Source: Pseudomonas sp. CCI4.2 (lineage in GTDB: Bacteria; Pseudomonadota; Gammaproteobacteria; Pseudomonadales; Pseudomonadaceae). From it: DNA of 64,000 nucleotides. The translations under genes were made by a program, and so were the position numbers. Below, one piece after another: positions 55,062-64,000 of this stretch. Position 1 is the stretch's first letter, and each line of letters opens with the position of its first letter. The stretch is from the NCBI RefSeq assembly GCF_034350045.1, contig NZ_CP133781.1, positions 3,006,001-3,070,000 of the forward strand, read 5' to 3'. The notes beneath the pieces are model-generated. The model worked only from the letters and a program-made list of their open reading frames with translations, had not been told where the DNA came from and searched no databases.

Positions 55062-55077
55062 TGGCATGATTGTCGCT
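55062..55077 (+). promoter_or_regulatory. Sigma-54 (-24/-12) promoter of the ABC operon
   Basis: TGGCATGATTGTCGCT fits TGGCACG-N4-TTGCW with two differences; the invariant GG (55063-55064) and GC (55075-55076) are 10 bp apart as required. It predicts a start near 55088, some 45 bp before the first gene. Confidence 0.8.
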
Positions 55078-55111
55078 ATGCAACAACGTCACACCGCTGT
55101 CCGGGACCTCC

Positions 55112-55119
55112 AATAATAA
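55112..55119 (+). promoter_or_regulatory. A-rich Crc/Hfq-type motif before first ABC gene
   Basis: AATAATAA fits AANAANAA just ahead of the AGGG ribosome site at about 55123. Suggests catabolite repression of the operon. Motif only. Confidence 0.4.
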
Positions 55120-55132
55120 AATAGGGCACGCC

Positions 55133-56227
55133 ATGTCGTTAACGTTAGAGCGCGTTAGTCGCTCCGTCGAAGGCCAGATTTGGATCGACGACGCCAACCT
55201 GAACTTCGAGGCTGGGTCGTTCAATGTGCTGCTGGGCCGCACCTTGTCTGGCAAAACCAGCTTGATGCGCCTGATGGCCGGGTTGGACAAACCGGACAGT
55301 GGAAGGGTCTTGATGAACGGCGTCGATGTCACCCAGACTTCGGTGCGCCATCGCAACGTCTCGATGGTCTATCAGCAATTCATCAACTACCCGACCATGA
55401 CGGTCTTTGACAATATTGCGTCGCCGCTACGTCAAGCCGGGGTGTCGAAAGAACTGATTCAGAGCAAAGTCCTGGAAACAGCACGCATGTTGCGGATCGA
55501 GAAGTTTCTGCCGCGTTATCCTTTAGAGTTGTCAGGCGGCCAACAGCAACGTACCGCCATGGCCCGAGCCTTAGTTAAAGATGCCCAACTGATTCTGTTC
55601 GATGAGCCTTTGGTGAATCTTGACTATAAGTTGCGTGAAGAGCTGCGCCAAGAGATGCGCGAGCTGTTTGAAGCGCGCCACACCATCGCGATTTATGCCA
55701 CCACCGAACCCAACGAAGCGCTGGCATTGGGCGGTACCACCACGGTGTTGCACGAGGGGCGAGTGATACAAAGCGGCAGGACGCCGGAGGTGTACCACCA
55801 ACCGAAAACGGTATTGGCCGCTGAGTTGTTTTCCGAACCGCCGATCAACTTGATGCCGGGACGAATTGAGGGCAACGAAGTCAGTTTTGCCAATTTCGTG
55901 CATTTTCCACTGAACGTTGATCTGCGCTCGATTGGCGAGGGTGAATACCGATTCGGCGTACGTCCCAGCCACCTCAGCCTGGTGCCGTCCAACGACGATG
56001 ACTTGGAGTTGGCGGTGACGGTGGAAGTCGCGGAAATCAGCGGCTCAGAGACCTTTCTGCATGTGCGTAACGAACACTTCCTACTGGTTCTGCACTTGCC
56101 GGGGGTGCACGAGTACGACGTCGATGCGCCGATCAGTATTTACATCCCGACGCATAAATTATTCGTCTTCGATCAGCAAGGTCAGTTGATCCAGGCGCCC
56201 AGCCGCCGAATTGCGAGGGTTGCCTGA
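55133..56227 (+). CDS. Glycerol-type ABC transporter, ATPase subunit 1 (GlpS-like)
   Basis: A 364-residue ABC ATPase of the sugar/glycerol importer type. Walker A in LLGRTLSGKTSLMRLM, Q-loop in MVYQQFINYPTMTVF, canonical signature LSGGQQQR, Walker B ILFDEP, then a C-terminal TOBE-like region. The switch histidine is missing: where related proteins have VTHD, it has ATTEPNEAL. The signature is intact, so this subunit gives the LSGGQ to its partner's ATP site. First gene of an operon with a second ATPase, two permeases, a DUF2160 protein and a binding protein, matching glycerol importers described in rhizobia (GlpSTPQUV). Confidence 0.9.
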   Translation: MSLTLERVSRSVEGQIWIDDANLNFEAGSFNVLLGRTLSGKTSLMRLMAGLDKPDSGRVLMNGVDVTQTSVRHRNVSMVYQQFINYPTMTVFDNIASPLRQAGVSKELIQSKVLETARMLRIEKFLPRYPLELSGGQQQRTAMARALVKDAQLILFDEPLVNLDYKLREELRQEMRELFEARHTIAIYATTEPNEALALGGTTTVLHEGRVIQSGRTPEVYHQPKTVLAAELFSEPPINLMPGRIEGNEVSFANFVHFPLNVDLRSIGEGEYRFGVRPSHLSLVPSNDDDLELAVTVEVAEISGSETFLHVRNEHFLLVLHLPGVHEYDVDAPISIYIPTHKLFVFDQQGQLIQAPSRRIARVA

Positions 56228-57320
56228 TGGCCGAAATTCGCTTGCAGAAACTGGCCCACAGCTACAGCCGCCAGCCCAGCAGCCCTGACGATTACGCGAT
56301 TCGTGAGATGAATCACATTTGGGAGCAGGGCGGTGCCTACGCCTTGCTCGGGCCGTCTGGCTGCGGCAAATCGACGTTGTTGAATATTATTTCCGGGTTG
56401 CTGAGTCCGTCAGAGGGGCAGGTGTTGTTTGACTCGAAGGTGGTTAATGACCTGACGCCCGAGAAGCGCAACATTGCTCAGGTTTTTCAGTTCCCGGTGG
56501 TCTACGACACCATGACGGTGTACGACAACTTGGCATTTCCCCTGCGTAATCAAGGCATGGCGGAGAATAAAATTCGGATCAAAGTCCAGGAAATCGCCGA
56601 CATTCTGGACCTGCAAGCGCTGCTAAAAAAGAAGGCCCGCAACCTCACTGCTGACGAGAAACAGAAAGTCTCCATGGGCCGTGGGCTGGTGCGGGACGAC
56701 GTCTCAGCGATTCTGTTTGATGAGCCGCTGACGGTCATCGACCCGCACTTAAAGTGGAAGCTGCGGCGCAAGCTCAAGCAGATTCATGAGCAGTTCAACA
56801 TCACCATGGTCTACGTCACCCATGACCAATTGGAGGCGTCGACCTTTGCCGACAAGATTGCGGTGATGTACGGCGGGCAGATCGTTCAGTTCGGAACACC
56901 TCGCGAGCTGTTCGAGCGACCTCGCCACACCTTCGTGGGCTACTTCATTGGCAGTCCGGGCATGAACCTGATCGAGGTTCAGCCTCAGGCCGGTGGCGTC
57001 GGCTTCGGTGATGTTCATCTGCCGCTGCCCGAGGCGTTGCTGCGGCAGATTGCCGACACCCAATGGACCCACTTGAAAGTCGGGATTCGGCCGGAGTTCG
57101 TACATGTCTGGGAAGGCCCCTTCGATGATGCATTGCGCGCGGATGTCTCCCATATCGAGGACCTCGGGACCTACAAAATCCTGACGCTGACCTTGGCCGG
57201 GCAAATGCTCAAGGTGCGGATTCAGGAAGACAAGCCGATACCTGAGAGCCACGCCTGGATCAGCTTCCCGGCCCAATGGTTGATGGTCTATGCCGACGAC
57301 TACCTGCTGGAGGTCAGCCC

Positions 57321-57324
<4 letters not shown>
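56227..57324 (+). CDS. Glycerol-type ABC transporter, ATPase subunit 2 (GlpT-like)
   Basis: A 365-residue ABC ATPase. Walker A GPSGCGKSTLLN, Q-loop QVFQFPVVYDTMTVYDN, Walker B AILFDEPLTVID and the switch histidine YVTHDQLEAS are all intact. The signature is replaced by LTADEKQKVSMGR instead of LSGGQ. It is thus the complement of subunit 1. Its start shares one base with the previous stop (TGATG), and its stop is overlapped by the next start (GTGA), so the subunits are translationally coupled. C-terminal TOBE-like domain present. Confidence 0.9.
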
Positions 57325-58184
<860 letters not shown>

Positions 58185-58193
58185 GGTTCGGCC

Positions 58194-59009
58194 ATGAGAC
58201 TGGGGAAAATGAAGCTGCAAAAAGTCGTGCCGTTGTGGATCTACATCCTGTTCTTGCTGGTACCGATCTATTGGCTGGTGAATATGTCATTCAAGACCAA
58301 CACCGAGATTCTCGGTGGTCTGACCTTGTGGCCGCAGGACTTCACGATGGCCAACTACCACATGATTTTTACCGATCCCGTTTGGTACAACGGCTATCTC
58401 AACTCGTTGTATTACGTGTGCCTCAATACTGTCATTTCCCTTAGCGTGGCACTGCCGGCAGCCTATGCCTTTTCCCGCTATCGCTTCCTCGGTGACAAAC
58501 ATTTGTTTTTCTGGCTGCTGACCAATCGCATGGCACCACCGGCGGTGTTCCTGCTGCCGTTCTTCCAGTTGTATTCATCCATCGGCCTGTTCGACACCAC
58601 TCTGGCGGTCGCCTTGGCCCACTGCCTGTTCAACGTGCCGTTGGCGGTCTGGATTCTGGAAGGCTTCATGTCCGGCGTGCCCAAGGAAATCGATGAAACG
58701 GCATACATCGACGGCTACAGCTTTCCCAAATTCTTCGTGAAGATATTCATCCCCTTGATTGGCTCCGGTATCGGCGTAACAGCGTTCTTTTGCTTCATGT
58801 TTTCTTGGGTCGAGCTGCTGCTGGCGAGAACCCTGACCTCGGTCAACGCCAAGCCGATTGCGGCGGTCATGACGCGCACGGTATCGGCGTCGGGGATCGA
58901 TTGGGGGGTGCTGGCAGCGGCGGGGGTGTTGACCATTCTGCCCGGCATGCTGGTGATCTGGTTTGTTCGTAATCATGTGGCCAAGGGCTTTGCCTTGGGT
59001 CGGGTTTGA
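58194..59009 (+). CDS. ABC transporter permease 2 (GlpQ-like)
   Basis: A 271-residue permease of the MalG/UgpE-like group with six helices and the EAA-type loop EIDETAYIDGYSFPKFFVKIFIPL. With the upstream permease it forms the heterodimeric channel. It starts 9 bp after the previous stop. Confidence 0.9.
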   Translation: MRLGKMKLQKVVPLWIYILFLLVPIYWLVNMSFKTNTEILGGLTLWPQDFTMANYHMIFTDPVWYNGYLNSLYYVCLNTVISLSVALPAAYAFSRYRFLGDKHLFFWLLTNRMAPPAVFLLPFFQLYSSIGLFDTTLAVALAHCLFNVPLAVWILEGFMSGVPKEIDETAYIDGYSFPKFFVKIFIPLIGSGIGVTAFFCFMFSWVELLLARTLTSVNAKPIAAVMTRTVSASGIDWGVLAAAGVLTILPGMLVIWFVRNHVAKGFALGRV

Positions 59010-59020
59010 GGAGCTGAGAC

Positions 59021-59293
59021 ATGGGGTGGATGGCCTGGACGTCCCTGACCGCTACGTTTTTCTGCTGCATCGGTGTGCTGCTAGCCAGCATGACGGTGTG
59101 GGAGTTGCGCTCGCCGAGTATTGCGCGCCGTGGGTTTTTGCCGATTGCCACCAGTCGTGGTGATCGTTTGTTTATCGGTCTTCTCGGAAGCGCCTTCCTG
59201 CATTTGCTGGTCATTGGCGCAACCGACTGGAGCATCTGGGTCGCGTCGCTGATGTCCCTGGTGTGGTTGTTAGTGTTGATGCGTTGGGGTTGA
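59021..59293 (+). CDS. DUF2160 small membrane protein (GlpU-like)
   Basis: A 90-residue protein with about three hydrophobic helices (ATFFCCIGVLLASMTVWEL, FIGLLGSAFLHLLVIGAT, WVASLMSLVWLLVLMRW). This family is found only inside glycerol-type ABC operons, between the permeases and the binding protein. Role unknown, perhaps an accessory subunit. Its presence strengthens the operon assignment. Starts 11 bp after the permease stop. Confidence 0.88.
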   Translation: MGWMAWTSLTATFFCCIGVLLASMTVWELRSPSIARRGFLPIATSRGDRLFIGLLGSAFLHLLVIGATDWSIWVASLMSLVWLLVLMRWG

Positions 59294-59383
59294 AAGATGG
59301 ATGTTCGCGGGCAGTGGAGGCGACGTGATCAGTAGGTCCCGTAAGAATCTGGCGACGTTGGAATCAAACATTTGGAGGTGTCT

Positions 59384-61165
59384 ATGTTCAACAAAAACAA
59401 CAAACTTCGACATAGCGTGGCGCTCGCTTCGCTGCTGGCCCTCAGCGGATTGAGCGTGTCGGCCTGGGCGGATGCTTATGAAGATGCGGCCAAGAAATGG
59501 ATCGGTGATGAATTCAAGCCATCGACCCTGACCCCGGAGCAACAGTTTGCCGAAATGCAGTGGTTCATCAAGACCGCCGAACCCTTTCGCGGCATGAGCA
59601 TCAAGGTGGTGTCGGAATCGTTGACGACTCACAAATATGAGTCTGAGACGCTGGCGAAAGCATTCACCGAAATCACCGGGATCAAGGTTACGCATGACGT
59701 GATGCAAGAGGGCGATGTGATTGAGAAACTGCAAACCTCCCTGCAATCGGAGGGCAGGAGTATCTACGATGGCTGGGTAAACGATTCCGATTTGATTGGT
59801 ACCCATTTTCGTTACAACAAGACGGAATCTCTGACTGATCTGATGGCCAACGAGGGCAAGAATTACACGTCGCCCACCTTGGACGTCAAAGACTTCATCG
59901 GAACGTCGTTCACCACTGCGCCGGATGGCAAGCTGTATCAACTGCCCGACCAACAATTTGCCAATCTGTACTGGTTCCGTGCTGACTGGTTTGAGCGCCC
60001 GGACCTGAAAGCCAAGTTCAAGGCTAAATACGGTTACGAACTGGGAGTGCCCGTTAACTGGTCAGCCTATGAAGACATCGCCGAGTTCTTCAGCAACGAC
60101 GTCAAGGAAATCGACGGCAAGAAGGTCTATGGGCACATGGACTACGGCAAAAAAGACCCGTCTCTGGGTTGGCGCTTCACCGACGCCTGGTTCTCCATGG
60201 CAGGGGGTGGCGACAAAGGCCTGCCTAACGGCAAGCCGGTGGATGAGTGGGGGATTCGGGTTGAGGGTTGCCACCCGGCGGGTTCAAGCATTACCCGTGG
60301 TGGCGACACCAATGGTCCGGCGGCGGTGTATGCCACGCAGAAATACATCGACTGGCTCAAGGCCTATGCACCACCGGCTGCAGCGGGCATGACCTTTTCC
60401 GAAGCAGGGCCGGTACCGGCGCAGGGCAACATTGCGCAACAGATCTTTTGGTACTCGGCCTTTACCGCTGACATGACCAAACCAGGGCCGGTGATGAACG
60501 CCGACGGCACGCCGAAATGGCGCATGGCGCCGTCGCCTAAAGGCCCATATTGGAAAGACGGCATGAAGCTCGGTTACCAGGACGTAGGGTCTTGGACCTT
60601 TCTGAAGACCACGCCCGAGAAGGAAAAACTCGCAGCCTGGTTGTACGCGCAGTTCGTGACCTCGAAAACCGTGTCTCTGAAGAAAACTATCGTCGGCCTG
60701 ACGCCGATTCGTGAGTCTGACATCAACTCCCAAGCCATGACCGATCTGGCGCCAAAGCTTGGCGGACTGGTGGAGTTCTACCGCAGCCCGGCCCGAGTGC
60801 AGTGGACGCCGACCGGTACCAACGTGCCGGATTATCCGAAGCTGGCACAACTCTGGTGGCCGCATGTGGCTGAAGCAGTGACCGGTGAAAAAACCGCGCA
60901 GCAGGCATTGGATGGTCTGGCCAAGGATCAGGATGACCTGATGACTCGTATCGAGCGTTCCAAGGTGCAGGATGCCAGCGGTTGTGGGCCGAAGATGAAC
61001 CCAATCACGACAGCGGAGGAGTGGTACAAAAAAGGCGAGGAAGCTGGCGGCACAGCTCCGCAACGCAAGCTGGCCAACGAGAAGCCAAAAGGCGAAACCA
61101 TCGGCTACAACGAGTTGCTGAAGTCTTGGAAAGACGCCAGTACCTTGAAATCTGCCGCTAAATAG
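59384..61165 (+). CDS. ABC transporter substrate-binding protein (GlpV-like)
   Basis: A 593-residue periplasmic binding protein, long for the class. Signal peptide (MFNKNNKLRHSVALASLLAL ... SAWA, cut before DAYEDAAKKW). Mature protein contains the bacterial extracellular solute-binding segments QPLSETLTTHKYE-like (VVSESLTTHKYESETLAKAF), DLIGTHFRYNKTESLTDLM, YWFRADWFERPDLKAKF and KPVDEWGIRVEGCHPAGSS. A good GGAGG precedes ATG 59384. Glycerol or another polyol is likely; not provable here. A terminator follows. Confidence 0.9.
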   Translation: MFNKNNKLRHSVALASLLALSGLSVSAWADAYEDAAKKWIGDEFKPSTLTPEQQFAEMQWFIKTAEPFRGMSIKVVSESLTTHKYESETLAKAFTEITGIKVTHDVMQEGDVIEKLQTSLQSEGRSIYDGWVNDSDLIGTHFRYNKTESLTDLMANEGKNYTSPTLDVKDFIGTSFTTAPDGKLYQLPDQQFANLYWFRADWFERPDLKAKFKAKYGYELGVPVNWSAYEDIAEFFSNDVKEIDGKKVYGHMDYGKKDPSLGWRFTDAWFSMAGGGDKGLPNGKPVDEWGIRVEGCHPAGSSITRGGDTNGPAAVYATQKYIDWLKAYAPPAAAGMTFSEAGPVPAQGNIAQQIFWYSAFTADMTKPGPVMNADGTPKWRMAPSPKGPYWKDGMKLGYQDVGSWTFLKTTPEKEKLAAWLYAQFVTSKTVSLKKTIVGLTPIRESDINSQAMTDLAPKLGGLVEFYRSPARVQWTPTGTNVPDYPKLAQLWWPHVAEAVTGEKTAQQALDGLAKDQDDLMTRIERSKVQDASGCGPKMNPITTAEEWYKKGEEAGGTAPQRKLANEKPKGETIGYNELLKSWKDASTLKSAAK

Positions 61166-61179
61166 GCAGTGTTGAAACT

Positions 61180-61210
61180 AAAAAACGGCACCCCGGAGGT
61201 GCCGTTTTTT
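61180..61210 (+). terminator. Rho-independent terminator of the ABC operon
   Basis: AAAAAACGGCACC / GGTGCCGTTTTTT 13-bp perfect stem, 5-nt loop, T run; 14 bp past the stop. Confidence 0.93.
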
Positions 61211-61232
61211 TCTACCTACAGTCGCAATTTCC

Positions 61233-61351
61233 TGTAGGAGCCAACGTGTTGGCGAACGGTTGGCTGCGTTGCCTGTAGGACCGAATTTATTCGGGAAGCG
61301 TGCGACACGGTGTGTCTGATCAAACGCTTCGCCAACACGTTGGCTCTACAG
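61233..61351. repeat. CCAACGTGTTGG-type REP pair plus AATTTATT unit
   Basis: TGTAGGAGCCAACGTGTTGG at the left and CGCCAACACGTTGGCTCTAC at the right, with CCGAATTTATTCGGGAAG between, at the 3' end of folD. Confidence 0.8.
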
Positions 61352-61360
61352 AGTTTCATT

Positions 61361-62215
61361 TCAGACGTGAAGTGTTTCTGCCGCGTACAGGGTGTTTTCC
61401 AGTAAGCAAGCACGGGTCATCGGGCCGACGCCGCCAGGAACGGGAGTGATCCATCCTGCGCGGGGAAAAGCAGTTTCGTACACCACGTCGCCCACCAGCT
61501 TGCCGTCTTCCTGGCGGTTGATACCGACGTCAATGACGATTGCGCCTTCTTTGATCCACTCGCCCTTGACCAGACCCGGTTTGCCAGCAGCAACCACCAC
61601 CAAATCGGCACGGCCCACATGGCCCGCTAAATCGCGAGTGAAGCGGTGGGTGACGGTGACGGTGCAACCGGCCAGCAACAGCTCCATTGCCATCGGGCGG
61701 CCAACGATGTTCGATGCGCCGACAACTACGGCGTCCAACCCATAAAGGTCAACACCGGTGCTTTCCAGCAGGATGATGATGCCTTTGGGGGTACAAGGGC
61801 GTAGCAGGGGAATGCGCTGGGCCAATCGACCGACGTTATACGGATGGAAACCATCGACGTCTTTGTCCGGGCGAATGCGCTCCAACAGTTTGGAGGCATC
61901 AAGATGTTCCGGCAGGGGTAACTGCAAGAGCACGCCATCAATATTGTCGTCGTTGTTGAGCCGATCAATCAGATTGGTCAGTTCATCCTGGGTGGTATAG
62001 GTGGGCAGGTCGTAGGCTTGCGAGAGAAAACCCACCTCTTCGCAGTCTTTGCGTTTGTGTGAGACATAAACCTGAGAGGCGGGATCGTTGCCCACCAGAA
62101 TCACCGCCAAACCCGGCGTGCGCAGGCCCTGCTGGTGACGCTCGGCGACCCGTTTGGCGATCTGCTGGCGCAGGTTGGCTGCGATCGCTTTGCCGTCTAT
62201 TAGTTTTGCAGTCAT
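61361..62215 (-). CDS. folD: Methylenetetrahydrofolate dehydrogenase/cyclohydrolase
   Basis: A 284-residue bifunctional enzyme of one-carbon metabolism that interconverts methylene-, methenyl- and formyl-tetrahydrofolate using NADP. Motifs: catalytic Tyr/Lys in [30 protein letters not shown] and [15 protein letters not shown] (NADP-binding). Standard length. Divergent from the tRNA cluster. Confidence 0.96.
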   Translation of the reverse strand: MTAKLIDGKAIAANLRQQIAKRVAERHQQGLRTPGLAVILVGNDPASQVYVSHKRKDCEEVGFLSQAYDLPTYTTQDELTNLIDRLNNDDNIDGVLLQLPLPEHLDASKLLERIRPDKDVDGFHPYNVGRLAQRIPLLRPCTPKGIIILLESTGVDLYGLDAVVVGASNIVGRPMAMELLLAGCTVTVTHRFTRDLAGHVGRADLVVVAAGKPGLVKGEWIKEGAIVIDVGINRQEDGKLVGDVVYETAFPRAGWITPVPGGVGPMTRACLLENTLYAAETLHV

Positions 62216-62347
62216 TACGCGTGATTAACCATCGAAAGGGATTGAAAAAGAGCGCGCATTCTCGCATGCCGTGACGCAAGGGCAAAGGCGCTTGGTTTGC
62301 ATATTCTGCTAACCCCTTTATCTAGCTGAATTTTTTTCGAAAAAGAG

Positions 62348-62376
62348 TTGACGACTATCGGGGCCGTCTATAAGAT
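62348..62376 (+). promoter_or_regulatory. Promoter of the tRNA cluster
   Basis: -35 TTGACG, then TATAAG at 15 bp or TAAGAT at 17 bp, followed by a GC-rich TCGTCGC discriminator usual for stable RNA promoters. About 120 bp ahead of the first tRNA. Confidence 0.6.
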
Positions 62377-62494
62377 TCGTCGCACTTGTCGGGCAGAGCC
62401 TAGCACTGGTCAAGAAAGTCAGGCAGAGTAGTTGGTTCGCTTGACGTGACTGAAAGCTCTTAATTTGTAGTCGTTAAAGATGCAGATTAAATAA

Positions 62495-62571
62495 GTGCCC
62501 GTAGCTCAGTTGGATAGAGCATCCGCCTTCTAAGCGGATGGTCGCAGGTTCGAGTCCTGCCGGGTGCGCCA
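62495..62571 (+). tRNA. tRNA-Arg (UCU)
   Basis: 77 nt with encoded CCA. Anticodon loop CTTCTAA, anticodon TCT, stem CCGC/GCGG. Acceptor GTGCCCG / CGGGTGC, T-arm GTTCGAGTC. Confidence 0.95.
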
Positions 62572-62627
62572 TTCAGGCAACTTTGGCACAAGTAACGTTG
62601 CATGTAGGCACCAGTCACACGCTATTT

Positions 62628-62704
62628 GGTGGGCGTAGCTCAGTTGGTAGAGCACGGGATTGTGACTCCCGTTGTCGAGGGTTCGATCCCCTTCGTCCAC
62701 CCCA
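62628..62704 (+). tRNA. tRNA-His (GUG)
   Basis: Includes the extra G at -1 facing C73, an identity feature of tRNA-His. Anticodon GTG in ATTGTGACT; acceptor GTGGGCG / CGTCCAC; encoded CCA. Confidence 0.95.
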
Positions 62705-62761
62705 TATTAGAAAAGGCGCCAGATCTAAACGTCTGGCGTCGTTGCTTCAAAAGCTTGACGC

Positions 62762-62846
62762 GCGGATGTGGTGGAATTGGTAGACACACTGGATTTAGGT
62801 TCCAGCGCCGCAAGGTGTGAGAGTTCGAGTCTCTCCGTCCGCACCA
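62762..62846 (+). tRNA. tRNA-Leu (UAG)
   Basis: 85 nt with the long variable arm (GCGCCGCAAGGTGT) of class II tRNA-Leu. Anticodon TAG in loop TTTAGGT. Acceptor GCGGATG / CGTCCGC with ACCA end. Confidence 0.95.
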
Positions 62847-62885
62847 AATACAACTTTGCGAATGATGTATTCGCAGAGAGAAAAG

Positions 62886-62910
62886 AAGCCGCCTAGTGCG
62901 GCTTTTTTTT
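62886..62910 (+). terminator. Rho-independent terminator of tRNA cluster
   Basis: AAGCCGC / GCGGCTT stem with T8 run, about 40 bp after the last tRNA. The gap 62911-63253 holds no gene I can support; tig promoter expected there. Confidence 0.9.
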
Positions 62911-63253
62911 GTTTCTATATATTGGGTTTTTAGGTTTGGCGTCGACGGCTCATGCCGGTTTTTTCGACGTCAGGCGTGTTTTTGATAGGCGGTTTTTGGT
63001 TGGAAGGTTGGCTGTTGTAAGCCGGTGCGTCCTGCTTCCTTATATAGGGTAGGACTGCGCCAGACACTTCGCCTGCCCACTGGCATCAACTGTTCACAAG
63101 GATCGTCGTCGATCCCTCGCGCCGGTTGGATTCCACGCCGTTTATTTACCCTTTTTCAGTAGGGTGACTTCTTGAGTTTGACCCACTAGAATGCATGCCC
63201 TTGATTCTGGGGTCGGAAACGGCCGGCTAACGTTTGTGCAACGAGGAATATCC

Positions 63254-64000
63254 ATGCAAGTTTCTGTTGAAAATACTACTGCTCTTGAGCGCCGCATGAC
63301 CATTGGCGTGCCTTCCGAGCGCATCGAGACTGAAGTCAACAAGCGTCTGCAGCAAGCTGCCCGTAGTGCCAAAATCCCAGGCTTCCGTCCGGGTAAAGTG
63401 CCTATGAGCGTTATCCGTCAGCGTTATGAAGACGGTGCCCGTCAGGAAGCCTTGAGCGAACTGATCCAGGCAACTTTTTACGAAGCAGTGGTTGAGCAGA
63501 AGCTGAACCCGGCTGGCGCTCCGTCCGTAGAGCCAAAAACCTTTGAAAAAGGTAAAGACCTGGAATACATCGCTACGTTTGAAGTATTCCCGGAATTTAC
63601 CGTTGCAGGCTTTGAGTCCATCGCTGTAGAACGTCTGAGTGCAGACGTGGCTGATACTGATCTGGACAAAATGCTCGAAATCCTGCGCAAGCAGAACGTT
63701 CGTTATGAAGCCGCCGAGCGCGTTGCTCAGAACGACGATCAATTGAATATTGATTTCGTTGGCAAGGTTGACGGCGAAGTATTCGCTGGCGGTTCGGCCA
63801 CTGGCACTCAATTGGTATTGGGCTCCGGTCGCATGATTCCTGGTTTCGAAGAAGCCCTGGTCGGTGCTAAAGCTGGCGAAGAGCGGGTTCTGAACCTGAC
63901 CTTCCCGGAAAACTACCAGAACCTTGACCTGGCTAACAAAGCCGTCGAGTTCACCGTGACCGTCAACACCGTCTCCGAGCCTAAATTGCCTGAGCTGAAC
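63254..64000 (+). CDS. tig: Trigger factor (5' part)
   Basis: 249 codons of the ribosome-associated chaperone and prolyl isomerase, cut by the right edge of the window. N-terminal ribosome-binding domain starts [20 protein letters not shown] and has the signature loop GFRPGKVP (about residues 43-50). The FKBP-like domain begins near 155 ([20 protein letters not shown]) with [16 protein letters not shown]. The C-terminal arm is outside. ATG 63254 is preceded by ACGAGGAATATCC. Downstream clpP-clpX-lon would be expected. Confidence 0.97.
   Translation, partial: MQVSVENTTALERRMTIGVPSERIETEVNKRLQQAARSAKIPGFRPGKVPMSVIRQRYEDGARQEALSELIQATFYEAVVEQKLNPAGAPSVEPKTFEKGKDLEYIATFEVFPEFTVAGFESIAVERLSADVADTDLDKMLEILRKQNVRYEAAERVAQNDDQLNIDFVGKVDGEVFAGGSATGTQLVLGSGRMIPGFEEALVGAKAGEERVLNLTFPENYQNLDLANKAVEFTVTVNTVSEPKLPELN

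Overview
The window is chromosomal DNA from a Pseudomonas, most likely of the fluorescens-like lineage. Evidence: a class of 180-kDa NAD-glutamate dehydrogenase, the lpxH-ppiB-glnS-cysS ... folD-tRNA-tig backbone known from pseudomonads, A-rich Crc/Hfq-type leaders, and many REP/REPIN-type intergenic palindromes. There are no phage genes, insertion-sequence transposases, CRISPR arrays or rRNA genes. The species cannot be fixed from the sequence alone.

Layout. 1-8.2 kb: end of a rhomboid protease, two small conserved proteins, aminopeptidase N, then a secreted YCF48-like beta-propeller paired with an RND (MmpL-type) exporter. 8.2-14.3 kb: a sugar-acid locus with a GntR/FCD repressor, an IlvD/Edd-type sugar-acid dehydratase, two related MFS permeases and, between the permeases, the remnant of an AraD1/GguC-type gene that has lost its middle by an out-of-frame deletion. 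14.3-18 kb: large dispersed repeat, a small conserved protein, a periplasmic lactonase-like propeller and three very small exported or membrane proteins. 18-24 kb: GST-cyclophilin pair and sbcDC. 24-31 kb: a six-gene, translationally coupled moxR-DUF58-DUF4381-batA-batB/C-batD operon. 31-32 kb: second copy of the large repeat. 32-40.5 kb: gdhB and acnB, acnB having a long leader with nested palindromes. 40.9-43.2 kb: DUF1289 protein, tandem UspA protein, miaE. 43.3-48.1 kb: self-contained efflux operon marR-OM lipoprotein-emrA-emrB with two palindromic operators at its promoter. 48.3-52.9 kb: lpxH, ppiB, glnS, cysS. 53-61.2 kb: a sigma-54 activator divergent from a glycerol-type (GlpSTPQUV-like) ABC transporter operon with a near-consensus -24/-12 promoter and upstream repeated activator boxes. 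61.3-64 kb: folD, tRNA-Arg(UCU), tRNA-His(GUG), tRNA-Leu(UAG), and the start of tig.

The most noteworthy items are: (a) a mosaic dispersed repeat, two copies of which share a block of about 220 bp with one visible difference; (b) the sigma-54/ABC cassette, whose two ATPase subunits have lost complementary motifs, leaving one consensus ATP site, and which sits between cysS and folD; (c) the collapsed AraD1-type gene inside the sugar-acid locus; (d) the nested-palindrome leader of acnB; (e) the twin operator of the MarR-Emr operon; and (f) a BatB/C fusion with a degenerate metal site. I did not find a wholly novel defence or mobile system. Coordinates and motifs were read by eye, and no database search was possible.
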